The notes under the pieces: model-generated
The model's input: the letters and a program-made list of their open reading frames with translations, nothing else
Databases searched by the model: none
Told to the model about the DNA's origin: nothing
Assembly (NCBI GenBank): GCA_910578985.1
Contig: CAJTSF010000029.1
Coordinates: forward strand, 1-27,576
DNA length: 27,576 bases
Source: an uncultured Odoribacter sp.
GTDB taxonomy: Bacteria; Bacteroidota; Bacteroidia; Bacteroidales; Marinifilaceae
Direction: 5' to 3'
Program-made: the position numbers and the translations under genes
Part shown: in pieces, positions 15,793-24,902 of the stretch
Layout: every line of letters begins with the position of its first letter
Position numbering within the stretch: position 1 is the first letter of the stretch

Positions 15793-16722
15793 TTACATCT
15801 CCAGGCCTTTTATTTCCTCTTCCGAGAGTTCGGTGTATTTGCGGATGACGTCAATGGGGAGCCCGTCGGCAAGCATCTTGCGGGCGGTTTCCGTGCGACT
15901 TTCGAGTAATCCTTCTGCGCGTCCTTCGAGTAATCCTTCTGCGCGTCCTTCCATTCTTCCTTCCATTCTTCCTTCCGCTCTCCCCTCGGCTCTTCCTTCC
16001 GCCCGTTCGGTGAAGATGTTGTCGCGCAGGATGACGACATTGTCGAGATGGCGGTAGTAGGCTTTCAATTCGTCTTTGCTGAGGTGGTCGAGCTGGAGGC
16101 GTTCGCGTGCTTCGGGAAGTCCCGGAGCGGAGGCGTCATCGGGGATTTCTCCGGTGTTGAGGAAATATATCCATTGCTCCAGGGGGACTTTCGACCATTT
16201 GTTGAAGTCATTGACCCGGAGGATATAGTATTCCGGATACAGTTGGCTGACCGCCGTCGCTTTGAAGGTCTGCTGTTGGAAAGGGGAAAGTTGCAGCAGT
16301 TCGTTGGTGTGGATGCCTCGGAACTCCGTCTGTCCATGATATACGGTGTCGGAACCGCTTCCCAGAGCGAAATAGACGATGTTGACGCTGTATATTTTCC
16401 GGATGTGCTCGTATCCCTCGCCCCGGTTGATGTATTCGGTGACCAGTTTGGATACGCCGAATAGCATGCGCTGGAAATAGGCGTACTCGTTGTTGTTCTG
16501 TATTTCGAATAGAATGAGTGCGCCCTTGGAGTCCTCGGCGAGGATATCGACGCGGTTGTATTTGTCGAACTCGCTTTCCTGGTTGCTTTCGCTTTCGAGG
16601 AGTTTCCGTATGGTGATTTTCTCGTTGAGCAAGGTGGTCAGCAACCCTTCCAGCACGGAAAAGTTTGCTTTATCCCTGAGGAGGCGTTTCATCGCCCAGT
16701 CGAAACGGATGTAATTTGCCAT
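15793..16722 (-). CDS. Rpn-family recombination-promoting nuclease / PD-(D/E)XK transposase-like protein
   Basis: A 309-residue protein of the Rpn / PDDEXK_2 family, a PD-(D/E)XK nuclease fold linked in E. coli to RecA-independent recombination. The ATG at 16722 starts MANYIRFDWAMKRLLRD, the typical family N-terminus; the eight extra upstream codons start only with TTG. The active-site region is YNRVDILAEDSKGALILFEIQNN, with the conserved D, then E-x-Q. The middle carries PLEQWIYFLNTGE and LDNVVILRD. Near residue 240 a run of RAEG/RMEG/LLEG units forms an Arg/Glu-rich helix encoded by tandem DNA repeats (15901-16008), often seen in this family. No transposon ends flank it, so it is best seen as a stand-alone gene, not an insertion sequence. 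Confidence 0.92.
   Translation of the reverse strand: MANYIRFDWAMKRLLRDKANFSVLEGLLTTLLNEKITIRKLLESESNQESEFDKYNRVDILAEDSKGALILFEIQNNNEYAYFQRMLFGVSKLVTEYINRGEGYEHIRKIYSVNIVYFALGSGSDTVYHGQTEFRGIHTNELLQLSPFQQQTFKATAVSQLYPEYYILRVNDFNKWSKVPLEQWIYFLNTGEIPDDASAPGLPEARERLQLDHLSKDELKAYYRHLDNVVILRDNIFTERAEGRAEGRAEGRMEGRMEGRAEGLLEGRAEGLLESRTETARKMLADGLPIDVIRKYTELSEEEIKGLEM
15901..16008 (-). repeat. Tandem 12/24-bp repeats inside the Rpn gene
   Basis: A 24-bp unit occurs twice without change (15901-15924 and 15925-15948). It is followed by two copies of TTCCATTCTTCC (15949-15972) and three diverged 12-bp units to 16008 (plus-strand reading). All units are multiples of 3, so copy-number change alters the length of an Arg/Glu helix without a frameshift. 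Confidence 0.9.
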
Positions 16723-16839
16723 GGTTTTCGGTGTTATGTAATGCAAAGGAACGGATTTATTTTGAATTAGACAAGGAAGAGGGAGGGAAAGTCTGTCGTG
16801 GTGCTTTGTCTTGAAGAACGGATGGCATGGACAGGGAGT

Positions 16840-19797
16840 CTATATGCTCAGCCCGACGGAGAAGAGGAATTCGGCAAAGGGGCGGCGGGTTTGGGTCTGG
16901 TAGCCGGTGCGGATGCCGAAGAGGATGGGGTAGGTGAGGCGGAAGAGGTGGGTGTCGGCGGTGAGTTCGATGCCGCAGGAGGAGTAATGGGTGCGGGCTT
17001 GGCGGGTGCGGTTGATGCCGTGGTCGTAAAAGGCGCAGGCGTTTACCTGCTTGAAATAGAGCACCGGTCCGATGTGCCAGTCGGGGAAGAGGAGGGGAAG
17101 GTGGTAGGCGCTGCGGAAGGTGGTGATTTGGTAGCCGTCGAGCGTGATGCCGCGGGGGTAGGCTATTTTGTTGCCGTAGGTGCGGGCTTTGCAGGTGATG
17201 TGCTGGAAGCCGCCGTAGAAGGCGATGGAGTGGTTCACCAGGATGCCGGGGAAGTAGAGTTGGGCGGAGGTCCACCATTGGCTGCCGAGGTCAAGCCCGC
17301 GGCGGAGGGTGTGGGTGTAGCCAGCGGAAAGGCGTTGCCCCCAGCGGGGATTGATTTCCTGGGTGGTGAGGCGGGTTTGGTTGTTGTAGGTGATGCCGTA
17401 TTCCATGAGTTGGTAGTGGCGCTTGGGATGAGGTATGGTGAATTCGCCGGGGATGACGGGCAGGAGTTGCGTCAGGGGGTTGGTGCGGAGGATGGCGTAA
17501 GCGTTGCGGACGTGTGTGGAGTGGATGCCTTCCACTTTGTAGCGGAGGTAAGGCGCCAGGGAACGGTTGTATTGTTTGGTGGAGAGGTTGAGGGGGAATT
17601 GGAGGGTGAGGTCTGCGGAGGAGCGGCGGGCTTTGCGGGAAAGGTATAAGGGGATGAGGGTGCCTGTGGGGTGGTGGTAGGCGTTGGCGAGGTCGGTGTA
17701 GTTTTCGCGTCCGCTTTCAAAATGGATGCTGATGACGGGCCATAGCCCGCTGTAGGTGGCGTCGAGGAGCCAGTTGCCGTGAGAGCGCCCGGACTGGCGG
17801 ACGAATCCTGCGGTGAAGGAGAGGGTGCTGAGTTTGTTTTGGGAGTAAACCGTGGCTCCGAAGTCGAATTTCATGGGACTGAGGTTGGCGTAGACGGGCG
17901 CCCAGCTGTGGATGTTGAAGAGGTGGGGGAAGCGGCGGTACCGGCGGGTCGGGTAGAGGGTGTCGCAGGTGAGGGGGGCGTTCCATTGCTCCTGCCGGGT
18001 GATGCTGTCGGCGAGGGGGTAGGTGCGGTAGTCGGCGGGGCGCGGGGTGAGGTCGGTGCGTGCGGCGACGCCGGGTTTGTAGCCGTCGGAGGTGTAAAAG
18101 GAGAAGTAGAGGCTGTCGGAGTCTGCATGGTAGAAGGGGAAGCGGATGCCGTAGCGGCTGTCCAGCAGGAGTTCGGAGGAGTCCCGGGTGAGGCGGTAGA
18201 AGGCGTTGTTGCCGTTGTAGGAGGCGCGGTATATGAGGGTGTCGCCGATGTAGGATGGGTTGTCCAGTTCGTAATGGAGGTTGTGGGTGAGGGGGGTGCG
18301 TCGGCGGGTGGCGATGTCGATGGATTCCAGGCGCAGCCCTTGCGGGGATTGGACGACTGTGGTGATGTGCCCGTCGTGGTAGGCGGGGTGGATGAAGTGT
18401 TCGCCTTCGGCGGCTTCGATGCGCCAGCGTTCGTGCCGCAGGGTGGTGTCGGCGAGGACGATGAAGGAGCGGTTGCAGCGGTCGGTCTCCACGTATCCCC
18501 ATCCGTCGCTTGTCCTGAAGGGGGCGAATTGGTTGTTGGCGCCCCGCCTGGAACGGTATCTCCCGGTCCGGAGGTCGTAGGAACTGAGGCGCATTCTTCC
18601 TCCTTGCTGCCAGCGGAGGTGGGGACGGTATTCGCTCCAGACGACGAGGCGGTTGTCGGTGGCGAACCGGCAGTCGTCTGTTATGCCGGTGCGGGTGAGC
18701 ATCTTTTCTTTCCCCGAGCGGAGGAGGACGAACGCTCCGGTTTCCTGTATGCCTTTTTTGTAAGCGAGGAGGGAGTGGTCGGGGAGGGGAATGGGGGCGT
18801 AGTAGTGGGTGAAATATTTGTTGCGGGTGGAGATGGTGTCGAAAGTGTTGGTTTGCCCGGCGATTTCCCGAAGCCAGATTTGGCAGAGTTCGTGGAGGTT
18901 GTCTTGGTAGAGGGTGCGTTTCGTGTTGCGGTAGGTGTTGGCTTTTTTGAGGCTGTCGGGGTCAGTGAAAAGGGTGCGGAACGAGGGGGTGTTCCAAAGG
19001 CTGTCCCGCTTGCTGCCGATGGAGAGGGTGAGGCCTTTGTTGAATGGCGTGATGCCGAAGGGGCGCCGTCCGCTGCGTTCCACGGCTTTGCCCCAGAGTT
19101 CGGGACCGTAGTGGAGGCGGGTGTTGGCTGTGATGAAGTAGCCCATGGGGTAGCGTCCGGGCACGTGGTCTTTGTGGGAGCCGAGTACGACTTTATGATA
19201 GTTGTAAAGCCCTTTTTCGACGATTTGCGCTTTCATCTCGTTCAGAAATTCGGGCGAGCGTCCCCGCCCGATGTGCCCGACGGAGGTTTCGAAACATACG
19301 GCATCCCCCTCGATGAACCACATGGGCAGGTAGATACCGATGACGGCAATGGGAAAGAGTTCGCCGAAGAGGTAGTATAACCCCCGGGTGAGCCCCTGGG
19401 TGGTTTTGTCGAATTGCACGACATGGCGGAATTCATGGACACAGAGGTGTTGGAGCCAGTCGTCTCCGGGGTCTTGGGAGGGCATGGTGTAGAGTTCGCT
19501 TTTTCGGGGGGCGAGCGCTACGTTGCCGTTGGAGATGCCGCCGTCGGCATGGAGGATGACGGATATTTTCCGGGGAGTGACTTGCAGGGTGTTGGCGTGG
19601 TCGTACAGGCGGGTGAACAGGTTGGCGGCCTTTTGGGCGTTTTTTTCAAAGAAATCGGGGTAGATGATTTGGAAGCGGTCGGTTTTAATCTGTTTCCAGC
19701 GGAGGGAGGCGCGGTCTTGTCCGAAGCTAACGAATTGTGCTGAACAATAGACGGTTGATAAAATCAGCAGGACGAGAATGGCGGCTTTTTTGGTCAT
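16840..19797 (-). CDS. Secreted gluzincin-like metallopeptidase with predicted outer-membrane barrel
   Basis: A 985-residue protein with signal peptide 1-20 (CSA before QFVSFG). The N-terminal domain has a zinc-binding HEFRH (121-125) and a downstream WFIEGDA (E163), the HExxH...E arrangement of gluzincin/peptidase-MA enzymes. Residues about 330-620 read as repeated short strands (LLAYKKG, LVVWSEY, LIYRASYNGN), suggesting a TolB-like beta-propeller. From about 640 on, alternating strands, a YPRGI motif resembling the Omp85-type loop and an ending in FLFSVGLSI suggest an outer-membrane barrel. It is thus probably a protease tethered by its own barrel. It is transcribed alone, divergently from ligA. 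Family name uncertain; the zinc site and signal peptide are clear. Confidence 0.83.
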   Translation of the reverse strand: MTKKAAILVLLILSTVYCSAQFVSFGQDRASLRWKQIKTDRFQIIYPDFFEKNAQKAANLFTRLYDHANTLQVTPRKISVILHADGGISNGNVALAPRKSELYTMPSQDPGDDWLQHLCVHEFRHVVQFDKTTQGLTRGLYYLFGELFPIAVIGIYLPMWFIEGDAVCFETSVGHIGRGRSPEFLNEMKAQIVEKGLYNYHKVVLGSHKDHVPGRYPMGYFITANTRLHYGPELWGKAVERSGRRPFGITPFNKGLTLSIGSKRDSLWNTPSFRTLFTDPDSLKKANTYRNTKRTLYQDNLHELCQIWLREIAGQTNTFDTISTRNKYFTHYYAPIPLPDHSLLAYKKGIQETGAFVLLRSGKEKMLTRTGITDDCRFATDNRLVVWSEYRPHLRWQQGGRMRLSSYDLRTGRYRSRRGANNQFAPFRTSDGWGYVETDRCNRSFIVLADTTLRHERWRIEAAEGEHFIHPAYHDGHITTVVQSPQGLRLESIDIATRRRTPLTHNLHYELDNPSYIGDTLIYRASYNGNNAFYRLTRDSSELLLDSRYGIRFPFYHADSDSLYFSFYTSDGYKPGVAARTDLTPRPADYRTYPLADSITRQEQWNAPLTCDTLYPTRRYRRFPHLFNIHSWAPVYANLSPMKFDFGATVYSQNKLSTLSFTAGFVRQSGRSHGNWLLDATYSGLWPVISIHFESGRENYTDLANAYHHPTGTLIPLYLSRKARRSSADLTLQFPLNLSTKQYNRSLAPYLRYKVEGIHSTHVRNAYAILRTNPLTQLLPVIPGEFTIPHPKRHYQLMEYGITYNNQTRLTTQEINPRWGQRLSAGYTHTLRRGLDLGSQWWTSAQLYFPGILVNHSIAFYGGFQHITCKARTYGNKIAYPRGITLDGYQITTFRSAYHLPLLFPDWHIGPVLYFKQVNACAFYDHGINRTRQARTHYSSCGIELTADTHLFRLTYPILFGIRTGYQTQTRRPFAEFLFSVGLSI

Positions 19798-19854
19798 GTG
19801 TGCTGGCTTATGATTTTGCGTGTACGAAATTAGGGATAATTTTATTTATTTCTT

Positions 19855-19862
19855 TATCTTTG
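19855..19862 (+). promoter_or_regulatory. Promoter -7 box of ligA-clpC
   Basis: A perfect TAnnTTTG match (TATCTTTG) in the divergent gap, 35 bp before the LigA ATG. No TTTG is visible at the -33 position. Confidence 0.55.
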
Positions 19863-19896
19863 CGCTAATTTAAAATGAATGAATGGATTTTCGGGG

Positions 19897-22380
19897 ATGG
19901 AGAAAGAGCGGATTTTAGAGTTGCGCCGGATTTTGGAGTATCATAATGCGCGGTATTATATCGATAATGCCCCGGAGATTTCCGACCGTGAGTTTGACGA
20001 ACTGATGCACGAATTGGAAGGGCTGGAGGGGCGTTTCCCGGAGATGTACGACCCCAATTCGCCAACCCAGCGGGTGGGGCAGGATATCAACCGCGAGTTT
20101 GTGCAGGTGGAGCACCGCTATCCGATGCTTTCGTTGGGGAACACTTACAGCGAAGAGGAGTTGCGGGAGTTCGACGCGCGGGTGCGCAAGGTGGTGGGGG
20201 ATGCGGTGGAATATGTTTGCGAACTCAAGTATGACGGGACGTCCATCAGCCTGACTTATGCGAATGGGGAGTTGGTGCGTGCCTTGACCCGTGGTGACGG
20301 GGTGAAGGGGGATGATGTGACGGCGAATGTGCGTACCATCCGGACGATACCTTTGAAGTTGCGCGGGGATTATCCGCCTGAGTTTGAAATCCGGGGGGAG
20401 ATATTGATGCCTTTCGAGGTGTTCAACCGTTTGAACCAGGAGAAGGCGGAAGCGGGGGAGACGTTGTTTGCCAATCCGCGGAATGCGGCGGCAGGGACGT
20501 TGAAATTGCAGAATTCGGCGGCGGTAGCTAAACGGCAGCTGGATTGTTTCCTGTATTATCTGCCGGGGGAAGAGACGCCGGCGGATACGCACTACGGGAA
20601 TCTGATGAAAGCGAAAGAGTGGGGGTTCCATATCCCTCCCTATATCCGGGTTGCCGGCAGTATCGGGGAGGTGTGGGATTTCATCACGCAGTGGGACAAG
20701 GAACGTGCCGGACTGCCGGTGCCTATCGACGGGATTGTCATCAAGGTGAACGATATCCGGATGCAGCAGTTGCTGGGATATACGGCGAAGTCCCCGCGGT
20801 GGGCGATTGCCTATAAGTTTAAGGCGGAGCAGGCGGAGACGTCGTTAATCGAGGTGACGTATCAGGTGGGGCGAACGGGAAGCATTACCCCGGTGGCGAA
20901 CCTGGAGCCGGTGCATCTGGCAGGGACGACGGTGAAAAGGGCTTCGCTGCATAATGCCGATATTATCGCCTCGCTGGATTTGCACGAGCATGACCGGGTG
21001 TATGTGGAGAAGGGAGGGGAGATTATCCCCAAGATTGTCGGGGTGAACCGGGAGGCACGGCAGGCGGGAGCGTTGCCGGTGGAGTTTATCACCCACTGTC
21101 CGGAGTGCGGGACGGAGTTGGTGCGGGTGGAAGGCGAGGCAAACCATTACTGCCCGAACGAGGCTCATTGTCCGCCGCAGATTGCCGGAAAAATCGAACA
21201 TTTTGTGAGCCGCAAGGCGATGGATATAGAGGGGATGGGAGTGGAGACGATTGATTTGCTGTTGAGCAAGGGGCTGATAGCAAATGTAGCGGATATTTAC
21301 CGCCTGCCGGAGATGCGGGAGCAGTTAATCGGGTTGGAGAAGATTATTTATCCGGAGAGTTTTGAAATGACGAGTATCCCGTTGGGCAAGGTGATTTATG
21401 CTTTTGAAATCGGCATGAAGAATATCTCTTCGCGGACGGCGGAGGCGGTGGCGAAACGTTTCGGGAGCTTGAAGGCTTATTCGGAAGCCGGACGGGAAGA
21501 GTTGGCGGAGGTGTTGGGGGATGCGAATGCCGTGGACCGGGTGGCGGAGTATTTCCGGATGCCGTTCAGCCCGATGGTGGAACGTTTGAAGGAGGCGGGC
21601 GAGGTGGAGAATATTCCGTTGGACGAGGTGATTTATGCGTTGAACATTCCGGGTATAGACCGGCATCGTTCGGATTTGCTGACGACCCGGTTCGATTATA
21701 TTTATGAATTGTCCGTAGCTTCGGAAGAGGAGCTGATTCCCGTAGGCATCGGCAGGGAAGAGGCGGCGGCGGTTGTGCGCTTTTTTGCCCGGAATGAGAA
21801 ATTGGTGCGCAAGTTGAACACCTTGGGAGTGTACCGGTTGCAGGAGAAGTCGGTGGACAATCTGCTGGCAGGCATCGAAGGCTCGAAGCAGGCGGGTTTT
21901 GCCGCCATGTTATACGCTTTGGGAATACGCTATATCGGGGAAACGGCTTCGCGGAACTTAGCCAAGAATTTCAAGCATATCGACCGCTTGATGGAAGCGA
22001 CGTTCGAACAATTGACGGAGGTCGAGGATGTCGGGGAGCAGATGGCGAACAGTTTGTTGCGTTGGTTTTCCAGGGAGGAGAACCGCGAAGTGGTCCGTCG
22101 GCTGACTGCTGCCGGCGTGGAGGCGGAACTGAAGGAGAAGGAGGGGATGAGCGATAACCTTGCCGGTTTGACCTTTGTGATTACGGGCACGTTAAGCCGT
22201 CCGCGGGAGTATTTCAAGGATAAGATATTGGATGCGGGGGGGAAGGTGAGCGATTCGGTTTCCGCCAAGACGTCGTATCTGTTGGCGGGGGGAAATGCCG
22301 GAAGCAAGTTGCAGAAAGCGAATAAATTGGGGGTACGGGTGATTTCGGAGGAGGATTTTTACGGTTTGTTGAACCAGTAA
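19897..22380 (+). CDS. ligA: NAD+-dependent DNA ligase LigA, with extra HhH segments
   Basis: Seals nicks in duplex DNA using NAD+, essential in replication and repair. The ATG at 19897 (MEKERILELRRILEYHN) is preferred as the usual family start; an in-frame ATG at 19879 would add six residues. Domain Ia and adenylation domain with nucleophile K111 in CELKYDG; OB fold; zinc finger Cys4 (C401, C404, C419, C425); helix-hairpin-helix region; BRCT (about 751-827, LAGLTFVITGTLSRPREYF). The protein is 827 residues, about 150 longer than typical LigA (about 670). The surplus lies between the first HhH part (DIEGMGVETIDLLLSKGL) and the canonical HhH block before BRCT, and looks like two extra copies of the latter. 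All catalytic parts are intact. It is followed by clpC after 11 bp. Confidence 0.96.
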   Translation: MEKERILELRRILEYHNARYYIDNAPEISDREFDELMHELEGLEGRFPEMYDPNSPTQRVGQDINREFVQVEHRYPMLSLGNTYSEEELREFDARVRKVVGDAVEYVCELKYDGTSISLTYANGELVRALTRGDGVKGDDVTANVRTIRTIPLKLRGDYPPEFEIRGEILMPFEVFNRLNQEKAEAGETLFANPRNAAAGTLKLQNSAAVAKRQLDCFLYYLPGEETPADTHYGNLMKAKEWGFHIPPYIRVAGSIGEVWDFITQWDKERAGLPVPIDGIVIKVNDIRMQQLLGYTAKSPRWAIAYKFKAEQAETSLIEVTYQVGRTGSITPVANLEPVHLAGTTVKRASLHNADIIASLDLHEHDRVYVEKGGEIIPKIVGVNREARQAGALPVEFITHCPECGTELVRVEGEANHYCPNEAHCPPQIAGKIEHFVSRKAMDIEGMGVETIDLLLSKGLIANVADIYRLPEMREQLIGLEKIIYPESFEMTSIPLGKVIYAFEIGMKNISSRTAEAVAKRFGSLKAYSEAGREELAEVLGDANAVDRVAEYFRMPFSPMVERLKEAGEVENIPLDEVIYALNIPGIDRHRSDLLTTRFDYIYELSVASEEELIPVGIGREEAAAVVRFFARNEKLVRKLNTLGVYRLQEKSVDNLLAGIEGSKQAGFAAMLYALGIRYIGETASRNLAKNFKHIDRLMEATFEQLTEVEDVGEQMANSLLRWFSREENREVVRRLTAAGVEAELKEKEGMSDNLAGLTFVITGTLSRPREYFKDKILDAGGKVSDSVSAKTSYLLAGGNAGSKLQKANKLGVRVISEEDFYGLLNQ
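21376..22125 (+). repeat. Three diverged HhH-domain copies within LigA
   Basis: Copies of about 75 residues at 21376-21609, 21616-21840 and 21895-22125. Each begins with a YA(F/L)xI motif (VIYAFEI, VIYALNI, MLYALGI). Each continues with an F-xx-(L/I) helix and an EEL/EQL turn (REELAEV, EEELIPV, FEQLTEV), then an (Y/F)F motif and a final (V)xxLxxxG (MVERLKEAG, LVRKLNTLG, VVRRLTAAG). The third is the standard LigA copy. Protein-level similarity by eye; the DNA has diverged. Confidence 0.65.
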
Positions 22381-22391
22381 CGATAGGGATT

Positions 22392-24872
22392 ATGAAGATA
22401 AAAGGCAATGAGAAATTGGACGAACTTGTGGAGCGGGCGAAAGCCGAGGCAAGGCGTTTAGGTAATATGAAAGTGTCGTTGGAACATTTGTTTTTGGCTT
22501 TTCTTTCCATGGAGAAAGAGTGGGCGGTGCAGTTGTTGGTCGAGTTGGGGATGATTTATAACGACACGAAAGACAAACTTGAGAAAAAGATGGCAAAACA
22601 GCGGATGGATAGCGAGGATTTGCCTGAAAATATAGAATTGACCTTGTCGGCGAATGCGGCTTTGAAGCGGGTGCCTGATGAGGCACAGCGGGTGGGGGAT
22701 GAGAAGATAGCCTTGGAACACTTTGTGTTGGCGGTTTTGCATAACCGTTCTTGTTTTGTCACCAAGCTGTTGGGCGAAGTGGGTATCGACTATGAGATGT
22801 TCGAAGACCGTATCCTGCGGGAGAAAGCGCCGGATTCGGATGATGACGATGATTTCGGTTTCGGTGAAGAGTTGTTGGACCGATTGCCTTACAATCCTTT
22901 CCGTAAGAAGTTACCCGGTAAATCGGGGGTCTTGGCGTTGGAACAGTACGGCACGGATATTACCAAACAGGCTGCCGCCGGGGAGTTGGATCCCATTGCC
23001 GGAAGAGAACGGGAGATTGAACGGTTGGCGCAGATATTGATCCGCCGAAAGAAGAATAATCCCGTGTTGATCGGAGAACCGGGGGTCGGGAAATCCGCCA
23101 TCGCAGAGGGACTGGCATTACGTATTGTGCAGAAGAAAGTGCCGTGCGTGTTGTTCGGGAAACGTGTAATTTCTCTGGATATTGCTTCGATGGTGGCAGG
23201 CACAAAGTTTCGCGGACAGTTTGAGGAGCGAATGAAGTTGCTGTTGAACGATTTGGCGAAGAATAAGAATGTGATTTTGTTTATTGATGAATTGCATACG
23301 TTGGTCGGTGCGGGGAATGCCGGCGGTTCGCTGGATGCTGCCAATATGTTGAAGCCTGCGTTGGCAAGAGGGGCTATCCAGTGTATCGGGGCGACGACGT
23401 TGGATGAATATCGGGAACATATCGAGTCGGACGGTGCGTTGGAACGCCGTTTTCAGAAAGTGTTGGTGGAAGCGCCTTCGATGGAGGAGACGGTTTCCAT
23501 ATTGCATCATATCAAAGCCCGTTATGAGGATCATCATAATGTGCGTTATACGGATGATGCCATCGAGGCGTGCGTGAAGCTTACCATGCGTTATCTTTCC
23601 GACCGTTCGCTGCCCGACAAGGCGATTGACGCCCTTGACGAGGCAGGGGCAAGGGCGCATATCGGTCAGGTGGAGATGCCGAATGGGATAGAGGAGTTGG
23701 AGCAGGCTGTGGAACAGCTCAAACAAAAGAAGCGGGATGCCGTTTCGGTGCAGGATTTTGAGTTGGCGGCGGCTTTGCGGGATGAGGAACGGCAGATGCA
23801 GGAAAAATTAGATCGTGCGAAAGCGGATTGGGAGAAGGAGATGGATGCGCATCGGGTCGTGGTGGACAGCGAGAAGGTGGCGGAGGTGGTCGCCATGATG
23901 ACGGGGGTGCCCGTGAAGCGTGTGGCACAGACGGAGAGTGCGCGGTTGCTGCGGATGCGGGAAGAGTTGGCAGATAGCATTATCGGGCAGGATGAAGCGA
24001 TAGACCAGGTGGTGAAAGCCATCCACCGTAGCCGAGCAGGTTTGAAAGACCCGAACCGCCCTATCGGTTCATTCATATTTTTAGGTCCTACGGGAGTGGG
24101 AAAAACCCAGCTGACGAAAGTGTTGGCTCGTTATCTTTTCGATTCGGAAGATGCGTTGATACGCATCGATATGAGCGAATATATGGAGCGGCATACGGTT
24201 TCGCGCTTGGTGGGTGCCCCTCCGGGATATGTGGGTTATGAAGAGGGGGGACAATTGACCGAGCGTGTACGCCGTAAACCTTATTCGGTGGTGTTGCTCG
24301 ATGAGATAGAAAAGGCGCATACGGATGTCTATAATATCCTGCTCCAATTGCTGGATGACGGTCAATTGACCGACAGCCTCGGACGGAAAGTGGATTTCAA
24401 GAATACCATTATTATCATGACCTCGAATGTTGGCAGCCGGCAGTTGAAGGATTTCGGACGGGGCATCGGATTTAATGCCGATGATGCCCATGAGGATGAG
24501 GGGTTGGCGAAGAGTCTGGTACAAAAGGCGTTGAAGCATACTTTTTCTCCGGAATTCCTGAATCGTGTGGATGATGTGATTATGTTCAATTCTTTGGACA
24601 GGGAACAATTGCGAAAGATTGTGGATATAGAGTTGTGCGGATTGTTGAGACGCCTGTCGGAGTTAGGGTGTTGTCTTGAAGTGTCGGAGCGGGCGAAAGA
24701 TTTTTTGACGGATAAAGGGTATGACCCGCAATATGGGGCACGTCCGTTGAAACGTGCGATTCAGAAATATTTGGAAGATGAACTGTCGGAGCTGATTATT
24801 CAAGGGGATACCGTGAAGAACCGTTTGCTGAAGGTGGATTACGAAGGAGGGGAGAAATTGACGATAGGATAA
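22392..24872 (+). CDS. clpC: ClpC-type AAA+ unfoldase of the Clp protease
   Basis: An 826-residue Hsp100 unfoldase that feeds proteins to ClpP. Clp-N repeats occupy about 1-145 and are followed by an acidic linker with five consecutive Asp residues. AAA+ domain D1 has Walker A GEPGVGKS (228-235) and Walker B VILFIDE. A short middle segment of UVR type (VSVQDFELAAALRDEE) is the ClpC hallmark and is much shorter than the ClpB coiled coil. Domain D2 has Walker A GPTGVGKT (565-572) and VVLLDEIEKA. The ClpP-docking loop IGF (692-694, in GRGIGFN) is present, so it should work with ClpP. It starts 11 bp after ligA and is probably co-transcribed. ClpC versus ClpA is decided by the UVR-like segment and the phylum. 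Confidence 0.95.
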   Translation: MKIKGNEKLDELVERAKAEARRLGNMKVSLEHLFLAFLSMEKEWAVQLLVELGMIYNDTKDKLEKKMAKQRMDSEDLPENIELTLSANAALKRVPDEAQRVGDEKIALEHFVLAVLHNRSCFVTKLLGEVGIDYEMFEDRILREKAPDSDDDDDFGFGEELLDRLPYNPFRKKLPGKSGVLALEQYGTDITKQAAAGELDPIAGREREIERLAQILIRRKKNNPVLIGEPGVGKSAIAEGLALRIVQKKVPCVLFGKRVISLDIASMVAGTKFRGQFEERMKLLLNDLAKNKNVILFIDELHTLVGAGNAGGSLDAANMLKPALARGAIQCIGATTLDEYREHIESDGALERRFQKVLVEAPSMEETVSILHHIKARYEDHHNVRYTDDAIEACVKLTMRYLSDRSLPDKAIDALDEAGARAHIGQVEMPNGIEELEQAVEQLKQKKRDAVSVQDFELAAALRDEERQMQEKLDRAKADWEKEMDAHRVVVDSEKVAEVVAMMTGVPVKRVAQTESARLLRMREELADSIIGQDEAIDQVVKAIHRSRAGLKDPNRPIGSFIFLGPTGVGKTQLTKVLARYLFDSEDALIRIDMSEYMERHTVSRLVGAPPGYVGYEEGGQLTERVRRKPYSVVLLDEIEKAHTDVYNILLQLLDDGQLTDSLGRKVDFKNTIIIMTSNVGSRQLKDFGRGIGFNADDAHEDEGLAKSLVQKALKHTFSPEFLNRVDDVIMFNSLDREQLRKIVDIELCGLLRRLSELGCCLEVSERAKDFLTDKGYDPQYGARPLKRAIQKYLEDELSELIIQGDTVKNRLLKVDYEGGEKLTIG

Positions 24873-24876
24873 AATG

Positions 24877-24902
24877 AATGCCTCCATTGGAGGCATTTTT
24901 TA
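24877..24902. terminator. Bidirectional terminator between clpC and the Lrp-type gene
   Basis: AATGCCTCC (24877-24885) and GGAGGCATT (24889-24897) form a perfect 9-bp stem with a three-base loop. A T run continues to 24902 on the plus strand, overlapping the last codons of the convergent minus-strand gene. The upstream A-rich flank gives a short T run on the other strand. Confidence 0.85.

Noticed and set aside
15901..16008. CRISPR-like repeat array
   Set aside because: Repeats are directly tandem with no spacers and lie in frame inside the Rpn gene.
15793..16722. Insertion sequence, because the family is sometimes annotated as transposase
   Set aside because: No terminal inverted repeats or target duplications flank the gene. 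Rpn proteins are PD-(D/E)XK nucleases, commonly single genes.
16798..17649. Second plus-strand open frame (283 codons) opposite the same gene
   Set aside because: Same low-complexity composition, no promoter or family similarity; a shadow frame.
17779..19380. Long plus-strand open frame (533 codons) opposite the metallopeptidase gene
   Set aside because: The translation is a low-complexity Gly/Val/Glu/Ala-rich shadow with no domain. The minus-strand frame has a signal peptide, zinc site and consistent protein character. Long antisense frames are expected in GC-rich genes.
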